From Typha latifolia (Eukaryota > Streptophyta > Magnoliopsida > Poales > Typhaceae), in the NCBI GenBank assembly GCA_019914945.1, contig CM034112.1:2503001-2567000 (forward strand): a stretch of DNA of 64,000 bases, given 5' to 3'. Below are positions 29,408 to 40,650 of the stretch, piece by piece. Within the stretch, counting starts at the first letter, position 1; every line of letters begins with the position of its first letter. The position numbers and the translations under genes were made by a program. The notes under the pieces were generated by a model. It ran no database searches. It worked only from the letters and a program-made list of their open reading frames with translations, and was not told where the DNA came from.

Positions 29408-29765
29408 AGCACCAGACAAGTTTTGATAGTTATCACGATGGGAATTTCTTTTATTTAACCATTTTTCTTAATAAAATCATATATATTATTATTATTATTT
29501 TTCTCAAAATATCCCGTGAAACAGACATCATGTGTCAGAAAAACCGCCCACAGTTTTATTCAGCATTTAAATTAAGTCAATGTTAACACTCTCCTATCGT
29601 CACAGCTGTCCAAATTCTCATATCGTCAAAAAAGGAAAATCCACCTATAAGCCGTAGGGATGAGAATCCACAGTATTATTCAACTTGCCCAATATGTTAA
29701 CAAACATTAATTTAATCAACTTAGTAGTACTACTAGTACTACAAACTCGCTCAACCCCAGAAACC

Positions 29766-29775
29766 TATATATAAA
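29766..29775 (+). promoter_or_regulatory. TATA box of peroxiredoxin copy B
   Basis: TATATATAAA, 89 bp before the start. The upstream sequence AGTAGTACTACTAGTACTAC is shared with unit A but not with C or D. Confidence 0.7.
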
Positions 29776-29854
29776 CCACTCAAACGCTACACCATTCCCA
29801 CACCAATTAATTCAAGATCATCTAGTCGTTTCTATCAAGGAGATCACAGTAACC

Positions 29855-30755
29855 ATGCCTGGCCTAACGATCGGTGACGTCATCCCGGACCTCCTCGTGG
29901 ACACCACCCACGGTCCGATCCAGCTCCACGAGTTCATCGGAGACGGGTGGGCGGTGATGTTCTCACACCCCGGTGAGTTGCTCCCCTTTGCCTTGCCCCT
30001 TGTGTGATGGCTTTGGTCATCTATATATACGCTATTGTTAGTATACGACGAAGGATTTGCTCACACGTGTGGTGGCACATGCAGGCGACTTCACTCCGGT
30101 GTGCACGACGGAGTTGGGGAAGATGGCGGCGTACGCGGAGGAGTTCGAGAAGCGGGGGGTGAAGCTGCTGGGATTCTCGTGCGAAGACGTGGCGTCGCAC
30201 GTGGAGTGGATCAAGGACATCGAGGCCTATACGGTAATTTTAACAAGATCCTTTCTTAGATTATAGTGAAAGAATTTGCAGAAAGAACCCCTACATTTCA
30301 AAAATGTTAAGTCATTAACAACATTAATAACATTTTTACCTTTACCTCAGCCTGGGTGCAATGTGAAGTATCCAATAGTAGCAGACCCGAACAGAGGAGT
30401 GATCAGGCAGCTCAACATGGTGGACCCGGATCAGAAGGACTCCTCCGGAGAGGAGCTCCCATCTCGAGCCCTCCACGTGGTTGGTCCAGACAAGAGGATC
30501 AAGTTAAGCATCCTGTACCCAGCCACCACCGGGAGGAACATGGACGAGGTCCTCAGGGCTGTGGATTCCCTCCAAATGACGGCCAAGTACAAGGTGGCCA
30601 CCCCGGTCAACTGGAAGCTTGGGGAAAAGGTGGTCATTTCACCCAGCGTGCCCAACCAGGACGCCGATAAGATGTTCCCCCAGGGGTACGAGACGGTGAA
30701 GCTCCCCTCCAAGAAAGAATACCTTCGATTCACCCAGATTAGGGCTCGTTTATAA
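29855..30755 (+). CDS. PER1: 1-Cys peroxiredoxin copy B, diverged and with altered C-terminus
   Basis: Exons 29855-29972, 30085-30233 and 30351-30755 give 223 aa. Cys46 (PVCTTEL) and the arm domain are kept. Copy B differs from the others at several residues (GDFTP for [13 protein letters not shown] for [12 protein letters not shown] for SCDD). The native end FTQM-stop is replaced by [12 protein letters not shown]: after CACCCAGAT the sequence switches to a GAGC-rich repeat that begins TAGGGCTCGTTTATAAC and supplies four extra residues and the stop. The native 3' UTR and its AATAAA signal are absent. Splice sites are intact, so it may still be expressed using a foreign 3' end. Confidence 0.88.
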
Positions 30756-30870
30756 CTTGACGATGACTGACGCGGGCTCTAAATGAGCCAAGCTGAGCTA
30801 ATTTTTGAGTCTCGAAGATATATTCGAGCCAATCCGAGCTAATGAGCTCGACTCATATATTAGTCTCAGT
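30739..30870. mobile_element. hAT-like GAGC-repeat fragment at the end of copy B
   Basis: It begins AGGGCTCGTTTATAAC and holds GGCTCTAAATGAGCC, AAGCTGAGCTAA and AATGAGCTCGACTC, the composition of the 11266-12026 element. No right end with a target duplication was found, so the insertion was probably followed by deletion of the original 3' flank. Confidence 0.6.
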
Positions 30871-33409
30871 ATTGTAGCAATATATATATATCCAATGAAG
30901 AGTATGATGTGTGTATTAGAGAATACTTTGTAAAACTCTTAGTCTCTAACCTAAACTCATTGCCCAAGTTCTCTCTCAAACTCTCAACCGAAGCCCTCAA
31001 GGCCTCAACTCTCCATGCCTCAAATTCATCACCACCGCCCACCATCATCGACACCGCGTCGTGGTCGCTTCCAAAGTCCAAGCCCTCGCAATCTTGCCAA
31101 TGTCACCACTATACCGCCTCAATCTCGCCGACATTGGACGACTGTCAATCTGGACTCCAAACCCCCTCAACATCGCACAATCGTTGAATGTGGACCTCGC
31201 AATCTTCTGCTTCCAAGGTTCTCCGGCAAATTATTTTTTAACTTCATCATCTACTCATTCACTTTGAGCTATTACTGCACATATTCTATCTATGTTAGTC
31301 ATTTTGTCTAATCTCAATTTTACGGAATTTAGTTATGGCTGGAACTAGTTAATACTTGATAGTTATATTGTACTTTACTAGTCCGATTGATCATAATCTC
31401 TTTATCTCCTCTGGAAATTGAGTTTACCTATGAAATATGCCAAAAAAGAAGTGACTTTAGAGAAACCCACTCAGACTTTGGGCTTATATAATAATAATAT
31501 AGCCAAATCCACCACTTTGTAATTTGCTGCAATAAAGTAAATCATCTCTCCTTCCCCCCTTCTTTTTTATCACATACCTTTCATCCTTTTTTTAAAGCTA
31601 CTGTTGTAGTCATTGCCTCCACTGTCGTTGTTCGTCGACGCCGTCTCCTCTCATGGCGGCGGCTGCTGCGGAGTTGGGCGGCGTCAACTTGAGGGTTTTG
31701 GATGAGTTTTTTTTTTTCTTCTTTACCCGTCGCCGTTCTTCGCTCCAGGCTGGTGCCGCCGGAGCTCGGGCTCGTGTTGCGGTGGATGTGCTCCTCCATC
31801 TCCCTCCGCTCTAGCAGGATGCAGTTTTTTGCTCTTCGGGCCTTGTAGCTATCTTATTCTCTTCCATTGTTGTAAATTGGTTGTCAATTGGTGGTAGGAG
31901 CTTTCGTCGATGTCAATCGGTGATTAATTCTTGTTTCTATGATCCTTGGGGTTTCGCAGACTGTGTCTTTTGACTGTCGGATCGTGAGCCGCATGCTAAC
32001 TTTAAGTCTTTACTCCGAATCTATGTGGTTGTATTTTATTGCATTATTGCCCTTTTTTTATTATATTTATTGTAGCGATGTTTGAGATTTGTTTCCAATA
32101 TTTATAAATTACATGTCATATATTTACTAGATATTTGTAAAGCATACCCTGTTATTACAGATGTATTAACTACGAAGTGAAAAAAAGAAAGTGATGAAAG
32201 ATTCTAGACAAAATTAGAAGTACTTAGTATATGCTGTTAGTAATGACAATTATCGAGAAGAGCCATTCTATCCCTTTTGAAAGAAAAAAAGTGGAATAAA
32301 CAAAGGAAACTTGAGAAACTCACTTACCACTCTACTTTATAACTCTACTTTCTTCATTTAAATACTATAAAGTGATGAATTTTAAGTGAAAGAACACCCT
32401 CGGAATTTCTCGAGTTGAAACTTAGCTCTAATTCAAAGTAGGCGTATTCCTAAGTTGGGCCAAAAATTTAATAAAAACTATGTCCCTTGAAAAGCCTCAG
32501 TTTTCATGCAGACCAAGCCTAGGCCTAAAGTTGGCTTAATTATTTTGGGACAAACTCGTTCCAGCGCATGACTACCCAATAAATATAACTCACTCTATGA
32601 ATCCTTCTATCCAACTCAAATAAGTACCTGACTTAATCGGTGAGTTTAATATCACAAACCTAACAAACAAGACCTAGAAACTTATGTTTATAACTAATAA
32701 ATATTAGAATTAACAAGGCTTGAACTACTTTGATAATATGCTAAGTCGTTGTGTAATAAATCAACAATATAAATCACACCTTAATGCACCTCAATCTTTG
32801 AAATGATTTATGTACTTTATGTATTTACTTATGGAAGAATTTCAAATTGACTTAAGCATGTTTTACAAAATGGTTATCCCTCCCCGATATACAACGAGTC
32901 CAATATCAATCATAATTAATCTATAGCGGGAATCAAATCTATGAACTTTTATATATGGATTGATAAAACCCAACCACTAAATATTTAATTTTAGAGAAAT
33001 TTACATATAACATCCTGTTTTCTAATGAAATTATAGTTTACAATCTCACATTTTTACTATTTATAAATTAAGTTATATAATTTAGTAAATATGGGTAGAA
33101 AACACTTTGCTATTAGATCTATTAGTTTAACTTAACCAAATATCCGGGTTAAATTATATAATAAAAGAATTACAAAACAATAAAGTCATGCTAGGGATAT
33201 TTTAATTATTTTACAAAATAAGGGCATTTTAGTTATTTTAAATATAAAATATTTCTACTTAATAAAATATTTTTACAATTTTAGTTTGCATTTAACTCAT
33301 AATGTTTCATGCACATATTCACTAAATTATAGAACTCGGTTTGCAAACAGTAAAAATATAGGATATAAACCGTATTTTCGTTAACAAGCAAGGTGTTATA
33401 TATTAATTT
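30871..33409. other. Spacer between units B and C
   Basis: No gene. It includes a segment homologous to the A-B spacer (31550-31800 and 32578-32760). The 92-98 aa open frames near 30909-31311 have no family features. Confidence 0.45.
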
Positions 33410-33415
33410 TTCTTC
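32990..33415. mobile_element. Element with long inverted repeats at the unit C boundary
   Basis: The left arm contains CATATAACATCCTG and later TATAATTTAGTAAATATG. The right arm, read backwards, contains TATATAACACCTTG and TATAATTTAGTGAATATG. The two arms match over roughly 110 bp at moderate identity, leaving a short loop. The target duplication is unclear and the family unknown. Confidence 0.55.
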
Positions 33416-33588
33416 ATTTTAAAATAGTCAAGTTCTCAAACACTAATCCCTCTGTGTCTGTGTGCCTAACTTGAATCTCTACATAATGTAGGACTGTGAG
33501 AAGCCCAGGATATAGATATGGGTTAGAAGAGATCTCCAGGTTGTGGTTATTTTCCAGACTCCAGTTTAATTAGTGAGAGCACATATGT

Positions 33589-33604
33589 CGTCATTGCGGA
33601 CGTA
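33589..33604. promoter_or_regulatory. 16-bp ACGT near-palindrome, unit C distal copy
   Basis: CGTCATTGCGGACGTA. Confidence 0.4.
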
Positions 33605-33997
33605 AAGGAAACCACAAAATATTGCTTGGTTTCAAATATATACGAGGAATCACATTGAAAGGTGGTCCGTCTCTGCAGTACATACATAGGGACATAAAAA
33701 TAAATTGATGACTCCAACATAAGACACCGAAAGGAATTAGTCAATTGTCAAATATGAAATGTTATCCATCGTACAAGTGTGGACTGGAGATGATTCGAAC
33801 CCACTAAAATAATAATAGGTCTAATATATCTATGGAACTAGCGAATATCCTCTGCGTTTTCCCGTTCACACTCTAGAAATAATAATATAATGCTCATCTG
33901 CTTTCTAATAACAGTTGGTTCTTCTCAATTTAGATTAAAGACAGACATAGGATTTGGATTTTGTTGTCAAGCTGACTTGGACTTGCTTACTGCATAA

Positions 33998-34013
33998 CGT
34001 CACTGCAGACGCA
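33998..34013. promoter_or_regulatory. 16-bp ACGT near-palindrome, unit C proximal copy
   Basis: CGTCACTGCAGACGCA, preceded by A; identical to the unit D proximal copy. Confidence 0.4.
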
Positions 34014-34172
34014 AGCACCAGACCACTTCTGCTGGTTATCGTGATGGAAATTTCTTTTATTATAATCATTTATCTTAACATAAATCATATATATTGATTT
34101 TTTTTTAACAAAAGATGGCAACCTGTTTTATTGAAACATAAATGAGATAAGTTAATAGAAGCAACCCAACAA

Positions 34173-34175
<3 letters not shown>

Positions 34176-34207
<32 letters not shown>
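34176..34207. repeat. (AT)n microsatellite in the unit C promoter
   Basis: About 32 bp of AT repeats. Unit D has a shorter run at the same place (about 39277-39296). Confidence 0.9.
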
Positions 34208-34209
<2 letters not shown>

Positions 34210-34358
34210 CCTCAAAATATCCTGTGAATTAGTAAACATCATGTCTGAAAAAACTAGCACTAGGATGAGACTTGAGAGTCACCGCCCACGGTTTTACTCA
34301 ACTTGCCAAATATGTTAACAAGTAGCTATTACTACAAACTCACTTAACCCCAGAAACC

Positions 34359-34366
34359 TATATAAA
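34359..34366 (+). promoter_or_regulatory. TATA box of peroxiredoxin copy C
   Basis: TATATAAA, 93 bp before the start. The upstream AACAAGTAGCTATTACTAC is shared with unit D only. Confidence 0.75.
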
Positions 34367-34451
34367 CCACTCAAAACACTACACCATTCCCATACCAATT
34401 CAAGATCATCTGGTCGTTTGTTCAAGGAGATCACAGCCGTCCAAACTAACC

Positions 34452-35349
34452 ATGCCTGGCCTAACGATCGGCGACGTCATCCCGGACCTCCTCGTGGACA
34501 CCACCCATGGCCCGATCCAGCTCCACGAGTTCGTCGGCGATGCGTGGGCAGTGATGTTCTCACACCCCGGTAAGTTGCTCCGCCTGCCTTGCCTCTTAAT
34601 TACCTGACGACTTTGATCATCATACGTACTATTAGTCTATCTTAGTCGACTACGTGTTTGCTCACACGTGTGGTGGCACGTGCAGCCGACTTCACTCCGG
34701 TGTGCACGACGGAGTTGGGGAAGATGGCGGCGTACTCGGGGGAGTTCGAGAAGCGAGGGGTGAAGCTGCTGGGATTCTCGTGCGACGACGTGGCGTCTCA
34801 CGTGGAATGGATCAAGGACATCGAGGCCTATACGGTAACAAATAGTTTGCAGGGAAATAATTTGCAGAAAGAACCTCTACATTGTGGATTATTTTCTTTT
34901 TTCTTCAAAGTTCTTAGTCATTAACAACATTGATGACATTTTTACCTTTACCTCAGCCTGGGTGTAATGTGAAGTACCCAATAGTAGCAGACCCCACCAG
35001 AGAAGTGATCAAGCAGCTCAACATGGTGGATCCGGATCAAAAGGACGACTCCGGTGTGGAGCTCCCATCTCGAGCCCTCCACGTGGTTGGCCCAGACAAG
35101 AGGATCAAGTTAAGCATCCTGTACCCAGCCACCACCGGGAGGAACATGGACGAGGTCCTCAGGGTCGTCGACTCCCTCCAAAAGACCGCCAAGTACAAGG
35201 TGGCCACCCCAGTCAACTGGAAGCTCGGTGACAAGGTGGTCATTTCACCCAGCGTGCCCAATCACGAGGCCGATAAGATGTTCCCCCAGGGGTACGAGAC
35301 CGTGGAGCTCCCCTCCAAGAAAGAGTACCTTCGCTTCACCCAGATGTGA
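34452..35349 (+). CDS. PER1: 1-Cys peroxiredoxin (PER1/rehydrin), copy C
   Basis: Exons 34452-34569, 34686-34834 and 34957-35349 give 219 aa. Peroxidatic Cys46 sits in TPVCTTEL. Two other cysteines (FSCDD, PGCNV) lie outside a resolving-Cys context, as in the 1-Cys class. The C-terminal arm domain is complete and ends LRFTQM. Intron 1 and exons 1 and 3 are almost base-identical to copy A, which points to recent duplication or conversion, while the promoter resembles copy D. Copies C and D keep the ancestral EFEK helix. The expected role is peroxide detoxification in seeds, embryo or aleurone, inferred from the family. Confidence 0.96.
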
Positions 35350-35516
35350 TCGATGCACGCCCATTGGTGGTCTATGGCATGAGTTATCTACTCGATCATG
35401 CACGATGGATGTATCCACTTTTGTTTATCTATAAGAGAGTATGTAATGTGATGTATCTGTTTATGGTCTTAATTATGCTGCTTCGATCTTCTCACATTTA
35501 GGTATGTGAGATGATT

Positions 35517-35522
35517 AATAAA
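35517..35522 (+). terminator. Poly(A) signal of copy C
   Basis: AATAAA in the context GATTAATAAATGGAATTC, 168 bp after the stop. Confidence 0.65.
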
Positions 35523-35559
35523 TGGAATTCTATGTGGATTTCTTTTTTTCTTTCTTAAT

Positions 35560-38339
35560 GTGGTTTCGGTTTTCTTGTTATTGTGAGCTTCCGTGTACTG
35601 AGTCCTTAGCTTCATTGTTTTGCTTGAAGGCTCAGCTCAAGTATTTAATATAAAAATTATATTTAAGCTGAGTTTGAACGAGTTAGCTATGTAAAGTTCA
35701 ACTCAAGCTTTAGTCTACCAGTCGAGCCAGAATAGTTCTTTTATTTTGATATCTCTATGCCATTACAAATTATTAAAAAATGAGAAGTCACTATTCCACA
35801 AACAATTTCCCCAATTTTCCTTTTCTAATACAGAAGAAATCGGGTTAACATCCAAAGGTAATGTTTTGCATTTTACATTACATTTTGTGCATTAACTATT
35901 GGAAAGCTTTAACTTTTTGCAGAAGTAATAATATAACTAATAATATATCTTATTTTCGTAATTATTATTTTTATATTTTTGGGCCCATCTCGCATTATAA
36001 TAATTAACTAAATTTAACTTAAAAGTTAAGTTAACTATATTAAATAAAATTTCTTTATCCAGACCAAATCCCATTCACACTAAGAAACTCCATCTCTTCT
36101 GCAACCTAAACCATAATAATTATTAATTGACGACATGCCAAGTAAATAGATGTAAAGATGAAATTAGGACATTCATTTTATCTAATCAATTCAATTTTAG
36201 AAGTCCAAATATAAATATCAAAATATTTGAATGAGATGCAGCTTCCTAATAAATAATGAGAAGAGATAGTAGAGAAGAAGATTTAAACCAATAGCCAGCC
36301 ATTCTCCCTCTATTTTTCCCTACCGTGAGAGCTAGCCAACCATTCTCCTTCTCCTCCCTGCCCTTGGGCTCTCTTCTTTGTTTTGCCTCATTGTTGAGCC
36401 CTCATTCCTCTCGCACGTTATCTCTCCCTCATTAGTACTTCTCGATGCAGGATCTTGCTGCCACCTTTTTGTTACCCCTTTTCTAAAAAATTAGATGACC
36501 AACAACCTTCGGGGTTTAGTAGTTTGCCCGGGGAGTGCTACGGTGTGGATCTCCTTTCGATCAGACCCATCAATGGCCGGAGCTCCTCATTGCCATTTCG
36601 ACCACCACATTATCCTAATGGTCATCCATTTCAGAACTCGATGGCTCCTCGGCTACCTTTCCCCAATCACCTCCGCCTTAGCCTAGAATCCGTGAGTGTC
36701 TCCCCTTTCCTTTCTTGTGCCACAGCTAGTTGCACCCACCTACTCTTTCCAAACCAGTCATGATCGTCCAACCACTCATTGAACCCCTCTACACAACTTG
36801 ACCTCTCTTCCTTGTCTAACCTCTCTTTTTTCGACACAATTAATCGGGTCGACAACTGGTGGTCGTCAATGTTACCTCCCCTCTCGTTTGGTGCAGGTAG
36901 TGTTTGTTGCGTGGGGGGACGATGACGGGAGGAAGCAAGGGACCCTAATTGTGGCCTAGGCTTTGGCCTGAACGTCTTGGCCGACTTTCCTTTTATCTAA
37001 TAATTGTGGGCTAGGCTTGAACCTTTTATCTAACTATTAAATGTTCATAAGTTAGTAGTAACGTGTTGTTTTCCTTGTCGTGGATCAACCTATGGCAAAT
37101 GCAGCCCCTGGGAGCATGAGACCGAAATGAAGGCAGGAGAGCTAACAACATATAAATCAATATCATGTAAAAAGAAAATATCAAAAACAATAGTAGAGCT
37201 AGCTTAACTACAGGTTGTGATAAGTCCATAAATAGCACAAAAGTGAATAGAGTTTTTAAAATACAAGAGTACACTCTAGAAAAATAATATAAAATACAAC
37301 AGTAGAGAGTATACCCACTTTGAAGAGTACTATAAAATTTGTAATAAAGTAAAAGACCTAGTGCCTCACTAAGTAAATGGCAATGAGTTGCTATCAGCGC
37401 GACAACAATCAATATGTATCATAAATCAAACACAGATAAACCTAACGCTCATTAAGTGATACTATCTCTAGTAAGAAATTTCATACTATTACAACATTAA
37501 TATATTTACGCGATAAGTGCAAGAATACATAAATATCATATAGGATAATATGATATAGAATATAAACTTAATTATATTAGCTAGCGTAATTTGACTTTTG
37601 AGTTTGCTAATTCTTCGCAACAATGTCTATTCATCACATCCAACATTAGGCTCACTTATTGTCACCCATATTTGTACAAATAAATGTCCTTGAGAACGAG
37701 GATAAACCTTAACAATAGAATTGTTTGTCAATTACTTTGCGAACAGTTGATTAGTTATTTGCTACTATTATCTAAAGATCTTATTTGTGAGCCCATCACT
37801 ATAACAATCACCCACTGCACGTCGACACAAGCATTCACACGCCTAAGCCACTAGGCTATGCAAACATGCCATCATTCTACACTCATTGAGTATCACTAGG
37901 TCGGCATTGTTATACCCTTATACCAACTTATCACTCCAAGAGTTTGACCATTTGTCTAACGACAGTATAATCGATCACTCATCTAAGACCTATAAACGGC
38001 ATGTCTGATTATCTAAAATCTACATACTGAAACCTCAAGCATTAACTTTTCTATATGATATTGGATTATAATTTACCCTGCATTTTACCTTTGCTTCAGA
38101 GGTATCAGACACTGTTGAGATTTAAAAGTCACACTCCTTATCGTAGTGCACGTGCACTAGTGGTTACCTATATTAATGTAGTTATCAACAAGTATAATAA
38201 AAAATATCGTCATCATGAGATAACATATATTACTGTACATGAATATGCTGACAAATATACACAATTATCATGTCATATGTGAAGTAATTTAGTGTATAAC
38301 CTAGCACATCATACACATTAATAATCAGTAAGGAGATAG
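35560..38339. other. Spacer between units C and D
   Basis: A GAGC/GCTC-rich fragment of the hAT-like family lies near 35630-35740, a CT-rich tract near 36290-36480, and AT-rich DNA beyond. The open frames at 36455-36763 and 37026-37412 show no recognisable domain. No gene called. Confidence 0.45.
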
Positions 38340-38579
38340 TTCACTGCATGTTTGCTTTTAAAACAGTCTTGTTATCAAACACTAACCCCTTCACCAACAT
38401 ACATACCAAAAAAAAGAAAGAAATTAAAAGTAAATGAAGAAATTTAAGAACTGCTTGCCTAGCTTGAATCTCTACATAATTATGGACAACGAGAAGCCTG
38501 GGTAGAGATATGGATTACAAGAGCTCTTCAAGTTGAGGTTATTTTCCAGACTCCAGCAGCTTAGTGAGCCCACATATGT

Positions 38580-38595
38580 CGTCATTGCGGACGTA
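38580..38595. promoter_or_regulatory. 16-bp ACGT near-palindrome, unit D distal copy
   Basis: CGTCATTGCGGACGTA, identical to unit C. Confidence 0.4.
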
Positions 38596-39122
38596 AAGAA
38601 ATTAAACCGCAAAAATATTGCTTGGTTTCAAATATATATAATGAAGAATCACATTCACATGGACCGAGAACTGTGTCTGAAGTACAAGCATAGGTGACTC
38701 CAACTAATGACAAGACAGGGACTGACACTATATTTGTCTAGAGCATGGTACGTCAATATATATATATATATATATGCAAGGTTTCGTGCATAAACGAAAA
38801 AAGAAGAAGTTAATTATCAAATATCTAATGTTATCCAGTGCTTAATTACCGTCGCACAAGTGTGGAATGGAGAAGATTCGAACCCACTAAAATAAATAAT
38901 ATCCAAATAAAACATCCAAGGTGTAATATATCTACGGAACTAGGGAATCTACACTGCGTTTTCGCGTTCACACTTGTATATATGCCCAAATCTAGAAATA
39001 ATAGTAATATAATGCTCATCTGCTTTCTAACAACAGTTGGTTCTTCTGATCTTCTCCCTTTAAATTAAAGATAAGCATACGATTTGGATTTGGATTTGGA
39101 TTTGGACTTGCTGACTGCATAA

Positions 39123-39138
39123 CGTCACTGCAGACGCA
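39123..39138. promoter_or_regulatory. 16-bp ACGT near-palindrome, unit D proximal copy
   Basis: CGTCACTGCAGACGCA, preceded by A. Confidence 0.4.
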
Positions 39139-39442
39139 AGCGTACCGGACCAGTTTTGATAGTTATCATGATGGGAATTTATTTTATTTAAACCATTTTT
39201 CTTAACTTAACATAAGACGACAACCTGTTTTATTGAAACATAAATGAGATAGCGTTAACAAAAACAACCCAACAAATCATATATATATATATATATCCTC
39301 AAAATATCCCGTGAATTAGTAAACATCATGTCTGAAAAAACTAGCACTAGGATGAGACTTGAGAGTCCGCCCACAGTTTTACTCAACTTGCCCAATATGT
39401 TAACAAGTAGCTATTACTACAAACTCACTCAACCCAGAAACC

Positions 39443-39450
39443 TATATAAA
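39443..39450 (+). promoter_or_regulatory. TATA box of peroxiredoxin copy D
   Basis: TATATAAA, 93 bp before the start codon. Confidence 0.75.
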
Positions 39451-39535
39451 CCACTCAAAACACTACACCATTCCCACACCAATTCAAGATCATCTGGTCG
39501 TTTGTTCAAGGAGATCACAGCCGTCCAAATTAACC

Positions 39536-40434
39536 ATGCCTGGCCTAACGATCGGCGACGTCATCCCGGACCTCCTCGTGGACACCACCCACGGCCCGAT
39601 CCAGCTCCACGAGTTCGTCGGCGATGCGTGGGCAGTGATGTTCTCACACCCTGGTAAATTGCTCCGCCTAGCCTTGCCTCTTAATTACCTGACGACTTTG
39701 ATCATCATACGTACTATTAGTCTATCTTAGTCGACTACGTGTTTTCTCACACGTGTGGTGGCACGTGCAGCCGACTTCACTCCGGTGTGCACGACGGAGT
39801 TGGGGAAGATGGCGGCGTACTCGGGGGAGTTCGAGAAGCGAGGGGTGAAGCTGCTGGGATTCTCGTGCGACGACGTGGCGTCTCACGTGGAATGGATCAA
39901 GGACATCGAGGCCTATACGGTAACAAATAGTTTGCAGGGAAATAATTTGCAGAAAGAACCTCTACATTGTGGATTATTTTCTTTTTTCTTCAAAGTTCTT
40001 AGTCATTAACAACATTGATGACATTTTTACCTTTACCTCAGCCTGGGTGTAATGTGAAGTACCCAATAGTAGCAGACCCCACCAGAGAAGTGATCAAGCA
40101 GCTCAACATGGTGGATCCGGATCAAAAGGACGACTCCGGTGTGGAGCTCCCATCTCGAGCCCTCCACGTGGTTGGCCCAGACAAGAGGATCAAGTTAAGC
40201 ATCCTGTACCCAGCCACCACCGGGAGGAACATGGACGAGGTCCTCAGGGTCGTCGACTCCCTCCAAAAGACCGCCAAGTACAAGGTGGCCACCCCAGTCA
40301 ACTGGAAGCTCGGGGACAAGGTGGTCATTTCACCCAGCGTGCCCAATCACGAGGCCGATAAGATGTTCCCCCAGGGGTACGAGACCGTGGATCTCCCCTC
40401 CAAGAAAGAGTACCTTCGCTTCACCCAGATGTGA
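39536..40434 (+). CDS. PER1: 1-Cys peroxiredoxin (PER1/rehydrin), copy D
   Basis: Exons 39536-39653, 39771-39919 and 40042-40434 give 219 aa. All class features are intact: Cys46 in TPVCTTEL, the arm domain, and the LRFTQM end. It differs from copy C by one residue near the end (ETVDLPS for ETVELPS) and by a few silent or intronic bases, for example GGTAAATT for GGTAAGTT at the first donor. The 3' UTR mixes features: GCATGCGCATGGGTGG is as in copy A, while CATCTATAAGAGAGT is as in copy C. Last gene of the array. Confidence 0.96.
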
Positions 40435-40608
40435 TCGATGCATGCGCATGGGTGGTCTATGGCATGAGTCATCTACTTGGTCATGCATGCATCATGATGG
40501 ATGTATCCACTTTTGTTCATCTATAAGAGAGTGTGTAATGTGATGTATCTGTTTGTGGTCTTATTATGCCTGTTTCAATCTTCTCACATTTAGGTATGTG
40601 AGATGATT

Positions 40609-40614
40609 AATAAA
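40609..40614 (+). terminator. Poly(A) signal of copy D
   Basis: AATAAA in GATTAATAAATGGAATTC, 175 bp after the stop. Confidence 0.65.
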
Positions 40615-40650
40615 TGGAATTCTATATGTTTGCTTCTGTCTTGTTTCTCT

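Larger units (their letters stand above)
23340..40650 (+). repeat. Tandem array of four 1-Cys peroxiredoxin units
   Basis: Four direct repeats, each with an upstream block, promoter, 3-exon gene and 3' flank. Start codons lie at 24758, 29855, 34452 and 39536, so spacings are 5097, 4597 and 5084 bp. Upstream blocks begin near 23340, 27440, 33410 and 38340 with shared words such as TTATTTTCCAGACTCCAG and CACATATGTCGTCATTGCGG. Differences in length come from insertions, for example a LINE fragment in unit B and an inverted-repeat element before unit C. Homology between units A and B extends 3' to the GTTTGGATGAGT-type segment near 26300 and 31690. Confidence 0.9.

Noticed and set aside
36455..36763. 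102-aa plus-strand frame between peroxiredoxin units C and D
   Set aside because: Pyrimidine-rich composition, no domain, no conserved counterpart in the other spacers.
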